Shown one piece after another: positions 40,635-49,792 of a DNA stretch of 64,000 nucleotides. Each line of letters opens with the position of its first letter. Position 1 is the first letter of the stretch. The notes beneath the pieces were generated by a model. The model was not told where the DNA came from. It saw nothing but the letters and a program-made list of their open reading frames with translations, and did no database searches. This stretch comes from Mycolicibacterium sp. YH-1 (GTDB taxonomy: Bacteria > Actinomycetota > Actinomycetes > Mycobacteriales > Mycobacteriaceae), in the NCBI RefSeq assembly GCF_022557175.1, contig NZ_CP092915.1, forward strand, positions 1 through 64,000. Direction: 5' to 3'. Both the position numbers and the translations under genes were made by a program.

Positions 40635-42727
40635 ACCCCGATGTTGCCACCGTCGCGCCACACCGCGACAACGGACGGCCGGGCCGTTCCGTTGTTCCCC
40701 TCGGGCCAGCGCGACAGGGGATTGTCGATGCTGTTGTCGTCGTTCTCGCCGGGGTGCTGCACGCACACCGTGACGAGATCGTCGGTGATGACGGGCCCGC
40801 ACGTCTCCGCGCCGAGCGGAACGGTGAGGAACTGCCTGGTCTCACCACGATTGGGGCCCTCGAGCGCGACGGCGAAGAGCCCGTCATTGGAGTCCAGCGC
40901 GTTGCCGTCGGTCGAGATCCACAGGTTGCCGTGGCTGTCGAACGCCAGGTTGTCGGGGCAGGAGATGGGGCTGACCTTGGTCTTGTCGAACCCGCCGTAG
41001 TAGGTGTCCGCGGCGGCGGGATCACCGCAGACCAGCAGGAGATCCCAGGTGAAGGTGGTGCCGCCGTGATCGTCGGTGATCTCGAGGACCTGCCCACTCT
41101 TGTTGTCGTTGCGAGGATTAGCCGCATCGGGGGCGGCCTCACCGGGGACGCCGCGCTCGTCGTTGTTGGTCAGCGCGACGTACACCTTGCCGGTCTTGGG
41201 GTTGGCCTCGAAGTCCTCGGGCCGGTCCATCTTGGTGGCACCGGCCTTGTCGGCGGCGAAGCGGGTGAACACCGCGGCCTCCTGCGCGGTGACGCCGGGG
41301 ATCAGTGACTCGCCCCGGCCGTCGGGACCCGTGCGCAGCAGCGGAATCCACGTGCCCGCACCGGCGAACGAGCCACTCGCCGGCAGCGTGCCCGAGCCGT
41401 CGATCTCGCCGGCGGGGATGTCGCTGGACAGCTTCGCGACGTACAGCGTGCCCTCGTCGAGGATCGTCATGTTGTGCGCCATCGACGCGGCATCTGGAAT
41501 TCCCCCCGTCGCTCCGCTCGCCCCGGCGCCGCGCATCACCTTCTTGCTCGACACGAACTTGTACATGTAGTCGAAGCGCTCGTCGTCGCCGGTGTAGGCG
41601 ACGACGGTGCCGTCGTCGGTGACGTGGATGGTGGCGCCCTCGTGCTTGAACCGGCCCAGCGCACTGTGTTTCACGGGTGCGGATGCGGGGTCCCACGGGT
41701 TGACCTCGACGATGTAGCCGAACCGATTGACCTCGTTGGGTGTGGCGGTCAGGTCGAAGCGGGGGTCGAAGCTCTCCCATAGCAGCTCGGACGGTGCGGG
41801 TTTGACGCCGTAGCGCTTGAACTGGTCACTGACGACCGGGCTGGGTGCGGGTGTGCCCTCGGTGGCGCCGAAGTAGGTGTGGAAGTTCTCCTCACCGGAA
41901 AGCACTGTGCCCCAGGGGGTTACGCCGCCCGCGCAGTTGGCGAACGTGCCGGCGACGGTGCGACCGGTCGGGTCGGCTGCGGTCTTGACGAAGTCGGTGC
42001 CCGCGGCGGGACCGGTCAGCGTCATCGGGGTGTCGGCGGTGATGCGGCGGTTGTAGCGGCCCATCACCGGCCGCAGCCCGTCCGGTGTGCGCTCGACCTC
42101 GACCACCGACAGACCGATCGCGGCGATCTCGATGTCGAACTGCGCGCGGGTGGGGGCGGCGGCGTCATAGCCGGTGAACATGAACTGCGGGGTGACGTAC
42201 TCGTGGTTGGTGACGAGCAGGAAGCGGTTGGTCGAGCCCTCGATGGGCAGCAGCCCGGCGAAGTCGTTGTTGAAGCCGAACTGGCCGCGTTGCGCGTTGG
42301 CCGTCTGGGCGTTGACGTCGAATGCGGGCGCACCGGGCAGCACCGGATCGCCCCAGCTGATGACGACGGCCTGGCGGTAGCCGTCGGGGATGACGACGAC
42401 GTCCTCGCTGTTGGGCGTGATCGCGGTGAAGTTCATCCCCGGCGGGTTGGGCACCGGATCGGGTGACGAGGTGGGCGTGGCCTGCGGGGCGTCGGTCGAG
42501 CATGCGGCCAGCGCGGAGCCCGTCCCGACGGCCAGCACGGCCACCCCGGCGGCCTTGAGCGCTGAGCGGCGGGTCAGGGCCGCGACGATGTCGCCGAAGT
42601 ACTCGTTGTCACTGGTGTTCGGTGCGGGGTGAAAGCAGGCCTGTCCGCACTTGTAGCGACAGGTGATGCGCTGCCGCGACGAGCGGCCCTCGTGGGTGAC
42701 GAGCAGGTTCAACGGGACGAGTGCCAT
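40631..42727 (-). CDS. PhoX family (DUF839) Tat-exported phosphatase-like protein
   Basis: A 698-residue protein. The N-terminal 50 residues contain CRYKCGQACFHPAPN, then a twin-arginine signal TRRSALKAAGVAVLAVGTG with a possible lipobox ALAAC. The remainder is a PhoX/DUF839 beta-propeller-like domain with GTVLSGEENFHTYFG, SALGRFKHEGATIH, KMDRPEDFEANPKTGKVYVA (block), CPDNLAFDSHGNLWISTDG (block) and VCVQHPGEN. PhoX enzymes are calcium/iron phosphatases of the envelope. ATG 42727 follows AAGGA. The F420-type oxidoreductase gene overlaps its stop. The real substrate is unproven. Confidence 0.85.
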   Translation of the reverse strand: MALVPLNLLVTHEGRSSRQRITCRYKCGQACFHPAPNTSDNEYFGDIVAALTRRSALKAAGVAVLAVGTGSALAACSTDAPQATPTSSPDPVPNPPGMNFTAITPNSEDVVVIPDGYRQAVVISWGDPVLPGAPAFDVNAQTANAQRGQFGFNNDFAGLLPIEGSTNRFLLVTNHEYVTPQFMFTGYDAAAPTRAQFDIEIAAIGLSVVEVERTPDGLRPVMGRYNRRITADTPMTLTGPAAGTDFVKTAADPTGRTVAGTFANCAGGVTPWGTVLSGEENFHTYFGATEGTPAPSPVVSDQFKRYGVKPAPSELLWESFDPRFDLTATPNEVNRFGYIVEVNPWDPASAPVKHSALGRFKHEGATIHVTDDGTVVAYTGDDERFDYMYKFVSSKKVMRGAGASGATGGIPDAASMAHNMTILDEGTLYVAKLSSDIPAGEIDGSGTLPASGSFAGAGTWIPLLRTGPDGRGESLIPGVTAQEAAVFTRFAADKAGATKMDRPEDFEANPKTGKVYVALTNNDERGVPGEAAPDAANPRNDNKSGQVLEITDDHGGTTFTWDLLLVCGDPAAADTYYGGFDKTKVSPISCPDNLAFDSHGNLWISTDGNALDSNDGLFAVALEGPNRGETRQFLTVPLGAETCGPVITDDLVTVCVQHPGENDDNSIDNPLSRWPEGNNGTARPSVVAVWRDGGNIGV

Positions 42728-42836
42728 CGAGCAGGGTCCTTTCGCGGAATCGACGCAGGGCCGGGGCTGTGGCCGCGTCGCGCGAGAACCTACGGGCGCT
42801 GGGAGAGCAGTCGTCAACGAGAAGGTGAACGGAGTC

Positions 42837-42974
42837 TTACGCGGGCGAGGGTTCGGTGTCCGGGCGTTCCGGTGTCTCGGCGGGCACCAGGCGTTCCGGT
42901 GTCTCCACGGGGGAGAGGCGCTCCGGCGTCTCGGCGGGCGTCAACGGCTCCATGGGCTCGGCTGGGGTAGTCAT
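42837..42974 (-). CDS. 45-residue protein of PxETPERL repeats
   Basis: A short open frame in the 289-bp gap between the hydrolase and PhoX genes. It reads MTTPAEPMEPLT followed by three 9-residue units, PAETPERLS, PVETPERLV and PAETPERPD, and ends TEPSPA then TAA. The units arise from a 27-bp tandem DNA repeat. Synonymous differences between the units (for example ACG/ACA for Thr and GAG/GAA for Glu) keep the same peptide. There is no strong ribosome-binding site. The family is not recognised; it may be a small disordered protein. Confidence 0.5.
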   Translation of the reverse strand: MTTPAEPMEPLTPAETPERLSPVETPERLVPAETPERPDTEPSPA

Positions 42975-43016
42975 GACGGTGGGCTACCCCAAATGCCGGT
43001 TGGCGAAAAGCCGGCG

Positions 43017-43946
43017 TCAGGCGCCCTGCACTTCGCGCAGGATCTCGACGAGCGCCTTCGGTTGGTCGCCCTGCACCGAGTGGCCGGCGTCGGCGACGAT
43101 GTGGGTGCGCTGAAAACCGGGTGCGCCCTTGGCGAAGGACTCGGCGTCCTCGTCGTTGACGAAGTAGGAGTTGGCGCCGCGCACCAGCGTCGTCGGCATG
43201 GTGATCGATGGCACGTCGTCCCACAGGCCCTCGAACCCGTCGCCCTTGCGGATCGAGTCGTAGCGCCACGTCCAGGTGCCGTCGTCGAGCCGCTTGCTGT
43301 TGTGGAAGACGCCGCGGCGCAACGAGTTCCGGTCCCGGTGCGGTGCGGCGGCCACGGTCACGTCGAGCATGGCCGCGAAGCTGTCGAACGAGCGGTCGCC
43401 CTTCACCAGCGCGACCGCGCCAAGTTGAGCCTTGGTCATCTCCTCGTGCCGCTCGGGTGCCGACGGTGTCACGTCGACCAACACCAGCTCGGGTACGAGG
43501 GCGGGGTCGGTGGCGGCGATGCGCAGCGCGGTGAGTCCGCCGAGTGACATGCCCACCACGAGGCGCGGGTCCGGCGCCCATTCGCGCAGGATGGGGCGCA
43601 GCGTCTCGGCGTTGAGCTTGGGCCCGTAGTCGCCGTCCTCACGCCACGCCGAGCGGCCGTGGCCGGGCAGGTCGATCGCCAGGGCGGGCACTCCGAGCCC
43701 GAGGATCACGGTGTCCCAGGTGTGGGCGTTCTGCCCGCCGCCGTGCAGGAACACGATCTGCGGGGACTCCTCGCCCCACTTGAGCGCGCTGATGGGGCCG
43801 GACTCGATGCGTGTGACGTGGGGTAGCGGGCCCGTCGCGCCGATCTGTTCGGCGTTCTCGGGCAGCAGCCCGAACTCGTCGAGGGTCAGCAGTTCGTCAT
43901 CTGAGATAACCGGGTTGACCACGAATGTGACTCTAACCACCCCCAC
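43017..43946 (-). CDS. Alpha/beta hydrolase (Rv0045c-like esterase)
   Basis: A serine hydrolase of the alpha/beta fold, related to the Rv0045c esterase. The oxyanion region is VFLHGGGQNAHTW, followed by ALAIDLPGHGRSAW, the nucleophile elbow VVGMSLGGLTA and the C-terminal histidine in VADAGHSVQGD. No signal peptide. The frame opens at GTG 43946 (309 residues); GTG at 43940 and 43925 are equally possible and would fit the shorter N-terminus of relatives. The natural ester substrate is unknown. Confidence 0.85.
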   Translation of the reverse strand: MGVVRVTFVVNPVISDDELLTLDEFGLLPENAEQIGATGPLPHVTRIESGPISALKWGEESPQIVFLHGGGQNAHTWDTVILGLGVPALAIDLPGHGRSAWREDGDYGPKLNAETLRPILREWAPDPRLVVGMSLGGLTALRIAATDPALVPELVLVDVTPSAPERHEEMTKAQLGAVALVKGDRSFDSFAAMLDVTVAAAPHRDRNSLRRGVFHNSKRLDDGTWTWRYDSIRKGDGFEGLWDDVPSITMPTTLVRGANSYFVNDEDAESFAKGAPGFQRTHIVADAGHSVQGDQPKALVEILREVQGA

Positions 43947-43956
43947 AAACGCCGAA

Positions 43957-44004
43957 ACTGCGGGGAGATCACGTTTCCGGTGGAATTCGCGATCTCCCCG
44001 CAGT
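43957..44004. terminator. Strong hairpin after ino1
   Basis: ACTGCGGGGAGATC (43957-43970) pairs exactly with GATCTCCCCGCAGT (43991-44004), a 14-bp stem around a 20-base loop. It lies just beyond the ino1 stop and before the hydrolase start on the same strand, so it should separate their transcripts. Confidence 0.75.
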
Positions 44005-44023
44005 CTCGGTGGAGAAGTGAGGC

Positions 44024-45106
44024 TTAGCCCTCGATGAAGTCCTCGAGCTGCGCGCGCGCGATGTCGTCGGGCAGCTGCTTCGGGGGGCTCTTCATGAGGT
44101 AGGCCGATGCGGCTTCGACGGGTCCGCCGATGCCACGGTCGAGGGCGATCTTCGCGGCGCGAACCGCGTCGATGATGACGCCTGCCGAGTTCGGCGAGTC
44201 CCAGACCTCGAGCTTGTACTCCAGGTTCAGCGGCACATCACCGAACGCACGACCCTCCAGCCGCACGTAGGCCCACTTGCGGTCGTCGAGCCAGCCGACG
44301 TGATCGGACGGGCCGATGTGGACGTCCTTGGCGTTGAATTCCTTGTGCAGGTTGGAGGTGACGGCCTGGGTCTTGGAGATCTTCTTGGACTCCAGGCGCG
44401 AGCGCTCCAGCATGTTGAGGAAGTCCATGTTGCCGCCGACGTTGAGCTGCATCGTGCGGTCGAGCTGCACGCCGCGGTCCTCGAACAGCTTGGCCATCAC
44501 GCGGTGGGTGATGGTGGCACCGACCTGGCTCTTGATGTCGTCGCCGACGATCGGCACACCGGCGTCGGTGAACTTCTTGGCCCACACGGGGTCGCTGGCG
44601 ATGAAGACAGGCAGCGCGTTGACGAAGGCCACGCCGGCGTCGATCGCGCACTGCGCGTAGAACTTGTCGGCCTCTTCCGAGCCGACGGGAAGGTAGGACA
44701 CCATGACGTCGACGTTGGCGTCCTTGAGCGCCTTGACGACGTCGACCGCCTCGGTGTCAGAGACCTCGATGGTCTCGGCGTAGTACTTGCCGATGCCGTC
44801 GAGGGTGGGTCCGCGCTGCACCGTCACATTGGTGGGCGGCACGTCGGCGATCTTGATGGTGTTGTTCTCGGAGGCGAAGATCGCCTCGGACAGGTCGAAG
44901 CCGACCTTCTTGGCGTCCACGTCGAACGCGGCGACGAACTTCACGTCGCGGACGTGGTAGCGGCCGAGCTTGACGTGCATGAGGCCCGGAACAGTGCTGT
45001 TCTCGTCGGCGTCGTAGTAGTACTGCACACCCTGCACCAGGGAGGATGCACAGTTGCCGACGCCGACGATGGCGACCCGGACTTCGTTCGACGGGGTCTC
45101 GGACAT
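44024..45106 (-). CDS. ino1: Inositol-3-phosphate synthase
   Basis: A 360-residue NAD-dependent enzyme converting glucose 6-phosphate to myo-inositol 3-phosphate, the first step to mycothiol and phosphatidylinositol in mycobacteria. The NAD-binding segment [16 protein letters not shown] lies at residues 13-28, followed by [19 protein letters not shown] (block), [16 protein letters not shown] and [13 protein letters not shown]. It lacks the extensions of eukaryotic enzymes. The PadR gene lies 42 bp upstream on the same strand, so both may be one transcript. Confidence 0.95.
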   Translation of the reverse strand: MSETPSNEVRVAIVGVGNCASSLVQGVQYYYDADENSTVPGLMHVKLGRYHVRDVKFVAAFDVDAKKVGFDLSEAIFASENNTIKIADVPPTNVTVQRGPTLDGIGKYYAETIEVSDTEAVDVVKALKDANVDVMVSYLPVGSEEADKFYAQCAIDAGVAFVNALPVFIASDPVWAKKFTDAGVPIVGDDIKSQVGATITHRVMAKLFEDRGVQLDRTMQLNVGGNMDFLNMLERSRLESKKISKTQAVTSNLHKEFNAKDVHIGPSDHVGWLDDRKWAYVRLEGRAFGDVPLNLEYKLEVWDSPNSAGVIIDAVRAAKIALDRGIGGPVEAASAYLMKSPPKQLPDDIARAQLEDFIEG

Positions 45107-45148
45107 GGGACTGTCTCCTTCTCCTGCTGGATATGGGGGTACGGGTAG

Positions 45149-45697
45149 TTAGGGCTGTTGCTCGGCGCGTCCCTGCGCTCCGCGTTCAGCCGCGATCAAT
45201 TCGTTGAGCCACTTCACTTCACGTTCGCTCGACTCCAACCCCAGCTGGTGCAGCTGGCGTGTGTAGCGGTCGAGCGAGTTGCTGGCGCGCGCGATTGCCT
45301 CGCGCAGGCCCTCGCGACGTTCCTCCACCTGACGCCGGCGGCCCTCCAGGATTCGCATCCTGGCCTCGGCGGGGGTGCGGTTGAAGAACGCCAGGTGCAC
45401 ACCGAATCCGTCGTCGGTGTAGTTCTGAGGTCCGGTGTCGGCGACGAGTTCGGCGAACCGCTGCTTGCCGGCATCGGACAGTTGGTAGACGCGCCGCGCC
45501 CGCCGCACCTTGACCGCGCCCTCGGGTGCGGCATCCTCGACGATCAGGCCGTCGGCCTGCATGCGGCGCAGTGCTGGGTAGAGCGAACCGTAGGAGAACG
45601 CGCGAAACGCTCCCAGCAGGCCGGTCAGGCGTTTCCGCAGCTCGTAGCCGTGCATGGGCGATTCGAGCAGAAGTCCCAGAATGGCGAGTTCAAGCAC
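45149..45697 (-). CDS. PadR family transcriptional regulator
   Basis: A 182-residue winged-helix regulator. The PadR domain shows ILGLLLESPMHGYELRKRL, FSYGSLYPALRRMQADGL and RVYQLSDAGKQRF; the C-terminal half is a long coiled coil used for dimerisation (EARMRILEGRRRQVEERREG, block). It matches Rv0047c. The GTG start follows AAGGGGGTGG. It precedes ino1, so it may control inositol synthesis, but there is no direct evidence. An AT-rich inverted repeat upstream may be its own operator. Confidence 0.88.
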   Translation of the reverse strand: MLELAILGLLLESPMHGYELRKRLTGLLGAFRAFSYGSLYPALRRMQADGLIVEDAAPEGAVKVRRARRVYQLSDAGKQRFAELVADTGPQNYTDDGFGVHLAFFNRTPAEARMRILEGRRRQVEERREGLREAIARASNSLDRYTRQLHQLGLESSEREVKWLNELIAAERGAQGRAEQQP

Positions 45698-45750
45698 CGA
45701 ACCACCCCCTTTGCTCCGTCGCTACGACGATCCAACACGTCGGCCAATTG

Positions 45751-45763
45751 TATCGCGCCGATA
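45751..45763. promoter_or_regulatory. Possible PadR operator
   Basis: TATCG (45751-45755) and CGATA (45759-45763) form a symmetric site with three bases between them, followed by more AT-rich sequence. It lies 54 bp upstream of padR in the spacer to the next gene. PadR proteins often bind such AT-containing palindromes in their own promoters; binding here is inferred. Confidence 0.4.
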
Positions 45764-45810
45764 TATACGCCGCTACATCAGCTCGATGCAGCAGGGGACG
45801 CCGGAGGTGA

Positions 45811-46686
45811 TTACGGGCTGGGGTAGTTGACGTTCTTGGTGGTGCCGTCGCCGTTCAGGACGATGTAACCGCTGTTCCCGAACTTCGGGCTCACATAGAT
45901 GCTGATCTCGATACTTCCCGGCGGAGCGGTCATATCCTCGTTCGCCTCGATGTCGATGTAGATGGTCTCGACCTCGTCGGCCTTGATGCCCAGGGTCTCT
46001 GGGGCACCTCTGACCACGCCAACCAGCATGGGGATATCGAACTGCGCGAGATCGACGACGCGGTCATGGGAACTCATGCTGGTCTCGGACGGATCGCCCC
46101 AGCCGCCGCGGTAGGTGTAGCGAAGCGCGCGGCGCGGCTCGGTGGGGTCGGTGCGCTCCAGCGACGCGTAGTCGCTGTAGATCGTGAGCCCGTAGCCCGT
46201 GGTGTCGCCGAACTTCGACCGCATCTGCTCGATCAGCCCGGTCAGACCGCCCAGTGAGTGCAGCTGCCTGGGCGGCGTGAGGACCTTCGCGGGAATGCCG
46301 TCGGCCTTCGCGCCGGGGTCGCTGGTGAAGCTCAGCGGCGAGCTGGTATTGCCGTACAGACCCCAGCCGACCGCGATGCCGAGCACCACCAGCACGGCGG
46401 CGGCCGCGGCGCGCAGGCCCCAGCCGTTGCCCGCCGATGCGGGGCCGGCCGTGAAGCGCGACGGCTTCTTCAGGTCGGGCAGCTGAACCGGCGCATTGTC
46501 GTTCTGCAGGTCGCTGACCAGCGCCTGCAGATCACCCAGCGTCGGTGCGGTGGTCGCCGACGCGACCCTGCTGCGGTGCTCCTCCATCGACAGCTGGCCG
46601 TCGGCCAGCGCGCTGTCGAGGATCTGGCACGTGTCGTTGCGGTCGGAATCCTTCGCCCGCGTTCCTGTGCTCTGCCGGGTTGCCAC
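45811..46686 (-). CDS. DUF1707 domain membrane protein
   Basis: A 291-residue protein matching the place of Rv0048c. The N-terminal DUF1707 part reads ILDSALADGQLSMEEHRSRVASA, here shown as DGQLSMEEHRSRV, about residues 15-60. A single membrane helix (AAAAAVLVVLGIAVGWGLYG) follows near residue 95, then an outer domain of about 180 residues ending in VNYPSP. DUF1707 proteins are common in actinobacteria, often as membrane proteins of unknown role. The start is GTG. It is divergent from the DUF5318 gene. Confidence 0.78.
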   Translation of the reverse strand: MATRQSTGTRAKDSDRNDTCQILDSALADGQLSMEEHRSRVASATTAPTLGDLQALVSDLQNDNAPVQLPDLKKPSRFTAGPASAGNGWGLRAAAAAVLVVLGIAVGWGLYGNTSSPLSFTSDPGAKADGIPAKVLTPPRQLHSLGGLTGLIEQMRSKFGDTTGYGLTIYSDYASLERTDPTEPRRALRYTYRGGWGDPSETSMSSHDRVVDLAQFDIPMLVGVVRGAPETLGIKADEVETIYIDIEANEDMTAPPGSIEISIYVSPKFGNSGYIVLNGDGTTKNVNYPSP

Positions 46687-46791
46687 GCAACGATGTTAGA
46701 AGTCGGGTGCCCATCACCGCTGACCACATGGCAAATGTCCGCGCGCCATGACGTGGTCGCGCCCCTACCGGATGTGTGCCGACGTACTCTG

Positions 46792-47229
46792 GTGAACGTG
46801 CGATTGCAGCGACAGGTGGTGGACTACGCGCTCCGGCGCCGGTCCCTGCTGGCTGAGGTGTATTCGGGGCGCACCGGCGTCTCGGAGGTCTGTGACGCCA
46901 ATCCCTACTTGGTGCGTGCCGCGAAGTACCACGGCAGGCAGAGTTCGGTGACGTGTCCGATCTGCCGCAAGGAACAGCTCACGCTGGTGTCCTGGGTGTT
47001 CGGCGATCACCTCGGCGCCGTATCCGGGTCGGCTCGCAACACCGAGGAACTGGTGATGCTGGCCGCGCGGTTTGACGAGTTCGCGGTCCACGTCGTGGAG
47101 GTATGTCGTACGTGCAGTTGGAACCATCTAGTGAAGTCCTACGTGCTGGGCGCACCGCGCCCGCCGAAGGTCAAGGGCGCACGCGGCACTCGAACGGCGC
47201 GCTCCGGAGCGCGCACGGCCAGTGAATAG
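46792..47229 (+). CDS. DUF5318 zinc-ribbon-type protein
   Basis: A 145-residue protein nearly identical in layout to Rv0049. It contains LQRQVVDYALRRRSLLAEVY, YLVRAAKYHGR, then CPICRKEQLTLVSWVFG and VEVCRTCSWNHLVKSY; the two Cys-x-x-Cys pairs would bind zinc. The basic C-terminus ends RTASE. Starts at GTG 46792 or GTG 46798 differ by two residues. The gene overlaps ponA1 by eight bases, so their expression is linked, yet its function is unknown. Confidence 0.82.
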   Translation: MNVRLQRQVVDYALRRRSLLAEVYSGRTGVSEVCDANPYLVRAAKYHGRQSSVTCPICRKEQLTLVSWVFGDHLGAVSGSARNTEELVMLAARFDEFAVHVVEVCRTCSWNHLVKSYVLGAPRPPKVKGARGTRTARSGARTASE

Positions 47230-49792
47230 AGAAGGGCGCCACAACAGGTCAGCCGATGACGTCCCCAAGGGGGCCTCGGCTGAGGGTGCCGGCGCTCCTC
47301 CTCCGCGACGTCCTGACTCTCCGCAGCGTCACGCCGACCGCCCCACAGGTGCGCCCGGCTCCGGCTCGATGAGCCCGTCGGGACCGTCGATGCGGCCCAG
47401 TCCCACGGGACCAGCCGGACCGCCGCGTCGTCCGTCGCCGCCCGACGACCGCCGCACCATGGTGTTGCCGCCCGTGCCCGCAGGACCGGACCCGCGTCTG
47501 CGCGATCCGATCGACATCGTCAAGGCCGCGCTGGACGGCACACCGCCGCCCAAGCCGCCGCCACCGGGACCGCCGCCCGGCGGTGGCCCGGGTGGGCGCG
47601 GTGGACCGGGGGGCAAGCGCCCGGGTCCCCGCCCTCAGATCAACTGGAAGTGGGTCCGGCGCGGTCTCGTCGTGGCGACCGTGATGGCGGTTCTGCTGCC
47701 GATCGTGACGTTCGCGATGGCGTACATGATCGTCGAGGTGCCCAAGCCCGGCGATATCCGCACCGCGCAGGTGTCGACCATTCTGGCCAGCGACGGCAGC
47801 GAGATCGCGAAGATCGTTCCGCCGGAGGGCAACCGGGTCGATGTCGACATCGACCAGATACCGGTGCACGTCCGCGATGCCGCGATGGCCGCCGAGGACC
47901 GCGACTTCTACTCCAACCCGGGGTTCTCGTTCACCGGGTTCCTGCGCGCCTTCAAGAACAACATCTTCGGTGGCGACCTGCAGGGCGGCTCGACCATCAC
48001 CCAGCAGTACGTGAAGAACGCGTTGGTCGGTGATGCGCGATCCGGCGTGGGTGGGCTGATCCGCAAGGCCAAGGAACTCGTCATCTCCACCAAGATGTCG
48101 AGTGAGTGGTCCAAGGACGCGGTGCTGCAGTCCTACCTCAACATCATCTACTTCGGCCGCGGCTCCTACGGCATCGCCGCCGCATCCAAGGCCTACTTCG
48201 ACAAGCCCGTCGAACAGCTCACCGTCGCCGAGGGGGCGCTGCTCGCCGCGCTCATCCAGCGGCCGTCGACGCTGGATCCTGCCGTCGACCCCGAGGGTGC
48301 CGCCGAGCGGTGGAACTGGGTGCTCGACGGCATGGTCGAGATGGGCGCGTTGTCACCGGCCGACCGTGCCGCGCAGGTGTTCCCGGCCACGGTCCCACCG
48401 GATCAGGCCAGCCAGCAGAACCAGACCACCGGACCCAACGGGCTGATCGAGCGCCAGGTCACCAAGGAGCTGCTCGACCTCTTCGACATCGACGAGCAGA
48501 CCCTGAACACCGAGGGCCTGCAGGTCACCACGACGATCAACCCCCAGGCGCAGAAGGCTGCCGAGGAGGCCGTCACCGACGCCCTCGACGGCCAGGAGCC
48601 CGACATGCGGTCGGCGGTCGTCTCGATCAACCCGAAGAACGGCGGTGTGGAGGCCTACTACGGCGGCTCGGACGCCAACGGCTTCGACTTCGCCCAGGCC
48701 GGGCTGCCGACTGGATCGTCGTTCAAGGTGTTCGCGCTCGTGGCGGCGCTGCAGCAGGGCATCGGGCTGGGCTATCAGATCGACAGCTCACCGGTCGAGG
48801 TGAACGGCATCAAGATCTCCAATGTCGAGGGCGGCAGCTGCGGCACCTGCTCCATCGCCGAGGCGTTGAAGCGATCGCTGAACACCAGCTACTACCGGTT
48901 GATGCTCAAACTCGAGAACGGCCCGCAGGACGTCGCCGACGCGGCACACGCGGCGGGTATCGCCGAGAGCTTCCCCGGTGTGGAGCACACCTTGAGCGAG
49001 GACGGCCAGGGCGGCCCGCCCAACAACGGCATCGTGTTGGGCCAGTACCAGTCCCGGGTCCTCGACATGGCCTCGGCCTACGCCACGCTCGCGAACTCCG
49101 GTGTCTACCATCGGCCGCACTTCGTGCAGAAGGTCGTCAACGCCAAGGGCGATGTGCTCTTCGATGCCGGCGAACAGGCCAGCGAGGGCGAGCAGCGCAT
49201 CGACAAGGCGGTGGCCGACAACGTCACCGCCGCCATGGCGCCGATCGCGGGTTACTCCAACGGGCACAACCTCGCCGGCGGGCGCGTCTCCGCCGCCAAG
49301 ACCGGCACCAACCAGCTCGGTGACACCGGCGCCAACCGCGACGCCTGGATGGTCGGCTACACGCCGTCGCTGTCGACCGCGGTCTGGGTGGGTACCACCG
49401 ACGGGACCAAGCCGCTCGTGACGTCATACGGCAGCCCGGTGTACGGGTCGGGACTGCCGTCCGACATCTGGAAGGAGACCATGGACGGCGCGCTCGACGG
49501 CACCGACAAGGAGACCTTCCCGAAGCCCACCGAGATCGGCGGCTATGCGGGCCCACCGGCGCCCGTCGCCCCGCCGAGCGCGCCACCGCCGAACGTGCCG
49601 CCACCGCCACCGTCGGAGACCGTCATCCAGCCGACGCTGGAGATCGCCCCGGGCATCACGATCCCGTTCGGGCCGCCGACCACGGTGACCATGCCGCCAC
49701 CGCCACCGCCTGGCGATCCGAATCTGCCCCCGGTGCCTGGTGATCCGGCCGCTGTCACCCCGACTGCGACAGCCCCCCCGCCGCCACCGTGA
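47222..49792 (+). CDS. ponA1: Bifunctional penicillin-binding protein PonA1
   Basis: An 856-residue class A PBP that polymerises and cross-links peptidoglycan. A Pro/Gly/Arg-rich cytoplasmic tail of about 140 residues precedes one membrane helix (GLVVATVMAVLLPIVTFAMA). The glycosyltransferase domain has AAEDRDFYSNPGFS and QGGSTITQQYVKN. The transpeptidase has the catalytic SxxK in TGSSFKVFAL, SxN in SLNTSYY and KTG in AAKTGTNQ. The C-terminus is proline-rich. GTG 47222 overlaps the preceding gene. PonA1 drives polar growth in mycobacteria. Confidence 0.95.
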   Translation: MNREGRHNRSADDVPKGASAEGAGAPPPRRPDSPQRHADRPTGAPGSGSMSPSGPSMRPSPTGPAGPPRRPSPPDDRRTMVLPPVPAGPDPRLRDPIDIVKAALDGTPPPKPPPPGPPPGGGPGGRGGPGGKRPGPRPQINWKWVRRGLVVATVMAVLLPIVTFAMAYMIVEVPKPGDIRTAQVSTILASDGSEIAKIVPPEGNRVDVDIDQIPVHVRDAAMAAEDRDFYSNPGFSFTGFLRAFKNNIFGGDLQGGSTITQQYVKNALVGDARSGVGGLIRKAKELVISTKMSSEWSKDAVLQSYLNIIYFGRGSYGIAAASKAYFDKPVEQLTVAEGALLAALIQRPSTLDPAVDPEGAAERWNWVLDGMVEMGALSPADRAAQVFPATVPPDQASQQNQTTGPNGLIERQVTKELLDLFDIDEQTLNTEGLQVTTTINPQAQKAAEEAVTDALDGQEPDMRSAVVSINPKNGGVEAYYGGSDANGFDFAQAGLPTGSSFKVFALVAALQQGIGLGYQIDSSPVEVNGIKISNVEGGSCGTCSIAEALKRSLNTSYYRLMLKLENGPQDVADAAHAAGIAESFPGVEHTLSEDGQGGPPNNGIVLGQYQSRVLDMASAYATLANSGVYHRPHFVQKVVNAKGDVLFDAGEQASEGEQRIDKAVADNVTAAMAPIAGYSNGHNLAGGRVSAAKTGTNQLGDTGANRDAWMVGYTPSLSTAVWVGTTDGTKPLVTSYGSPVYGSGLPSDIWKETMDGALDGTDKETFPKPTEIGGYAGPPAPVAPPSAPPPNVPPPPPSETVIQPTLEIAPGITIPFGPPTTVTMPPPPPPGDPNLPPVPGDPAAVTPTATAPPPPP

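Noticed and set aside
41658..41675. Possible third parS (TGTTTCACGGG in the PhoX-like gene)
   Set aside because: The right half of the palindrome is missing; only the left eight or nine bases match parS.
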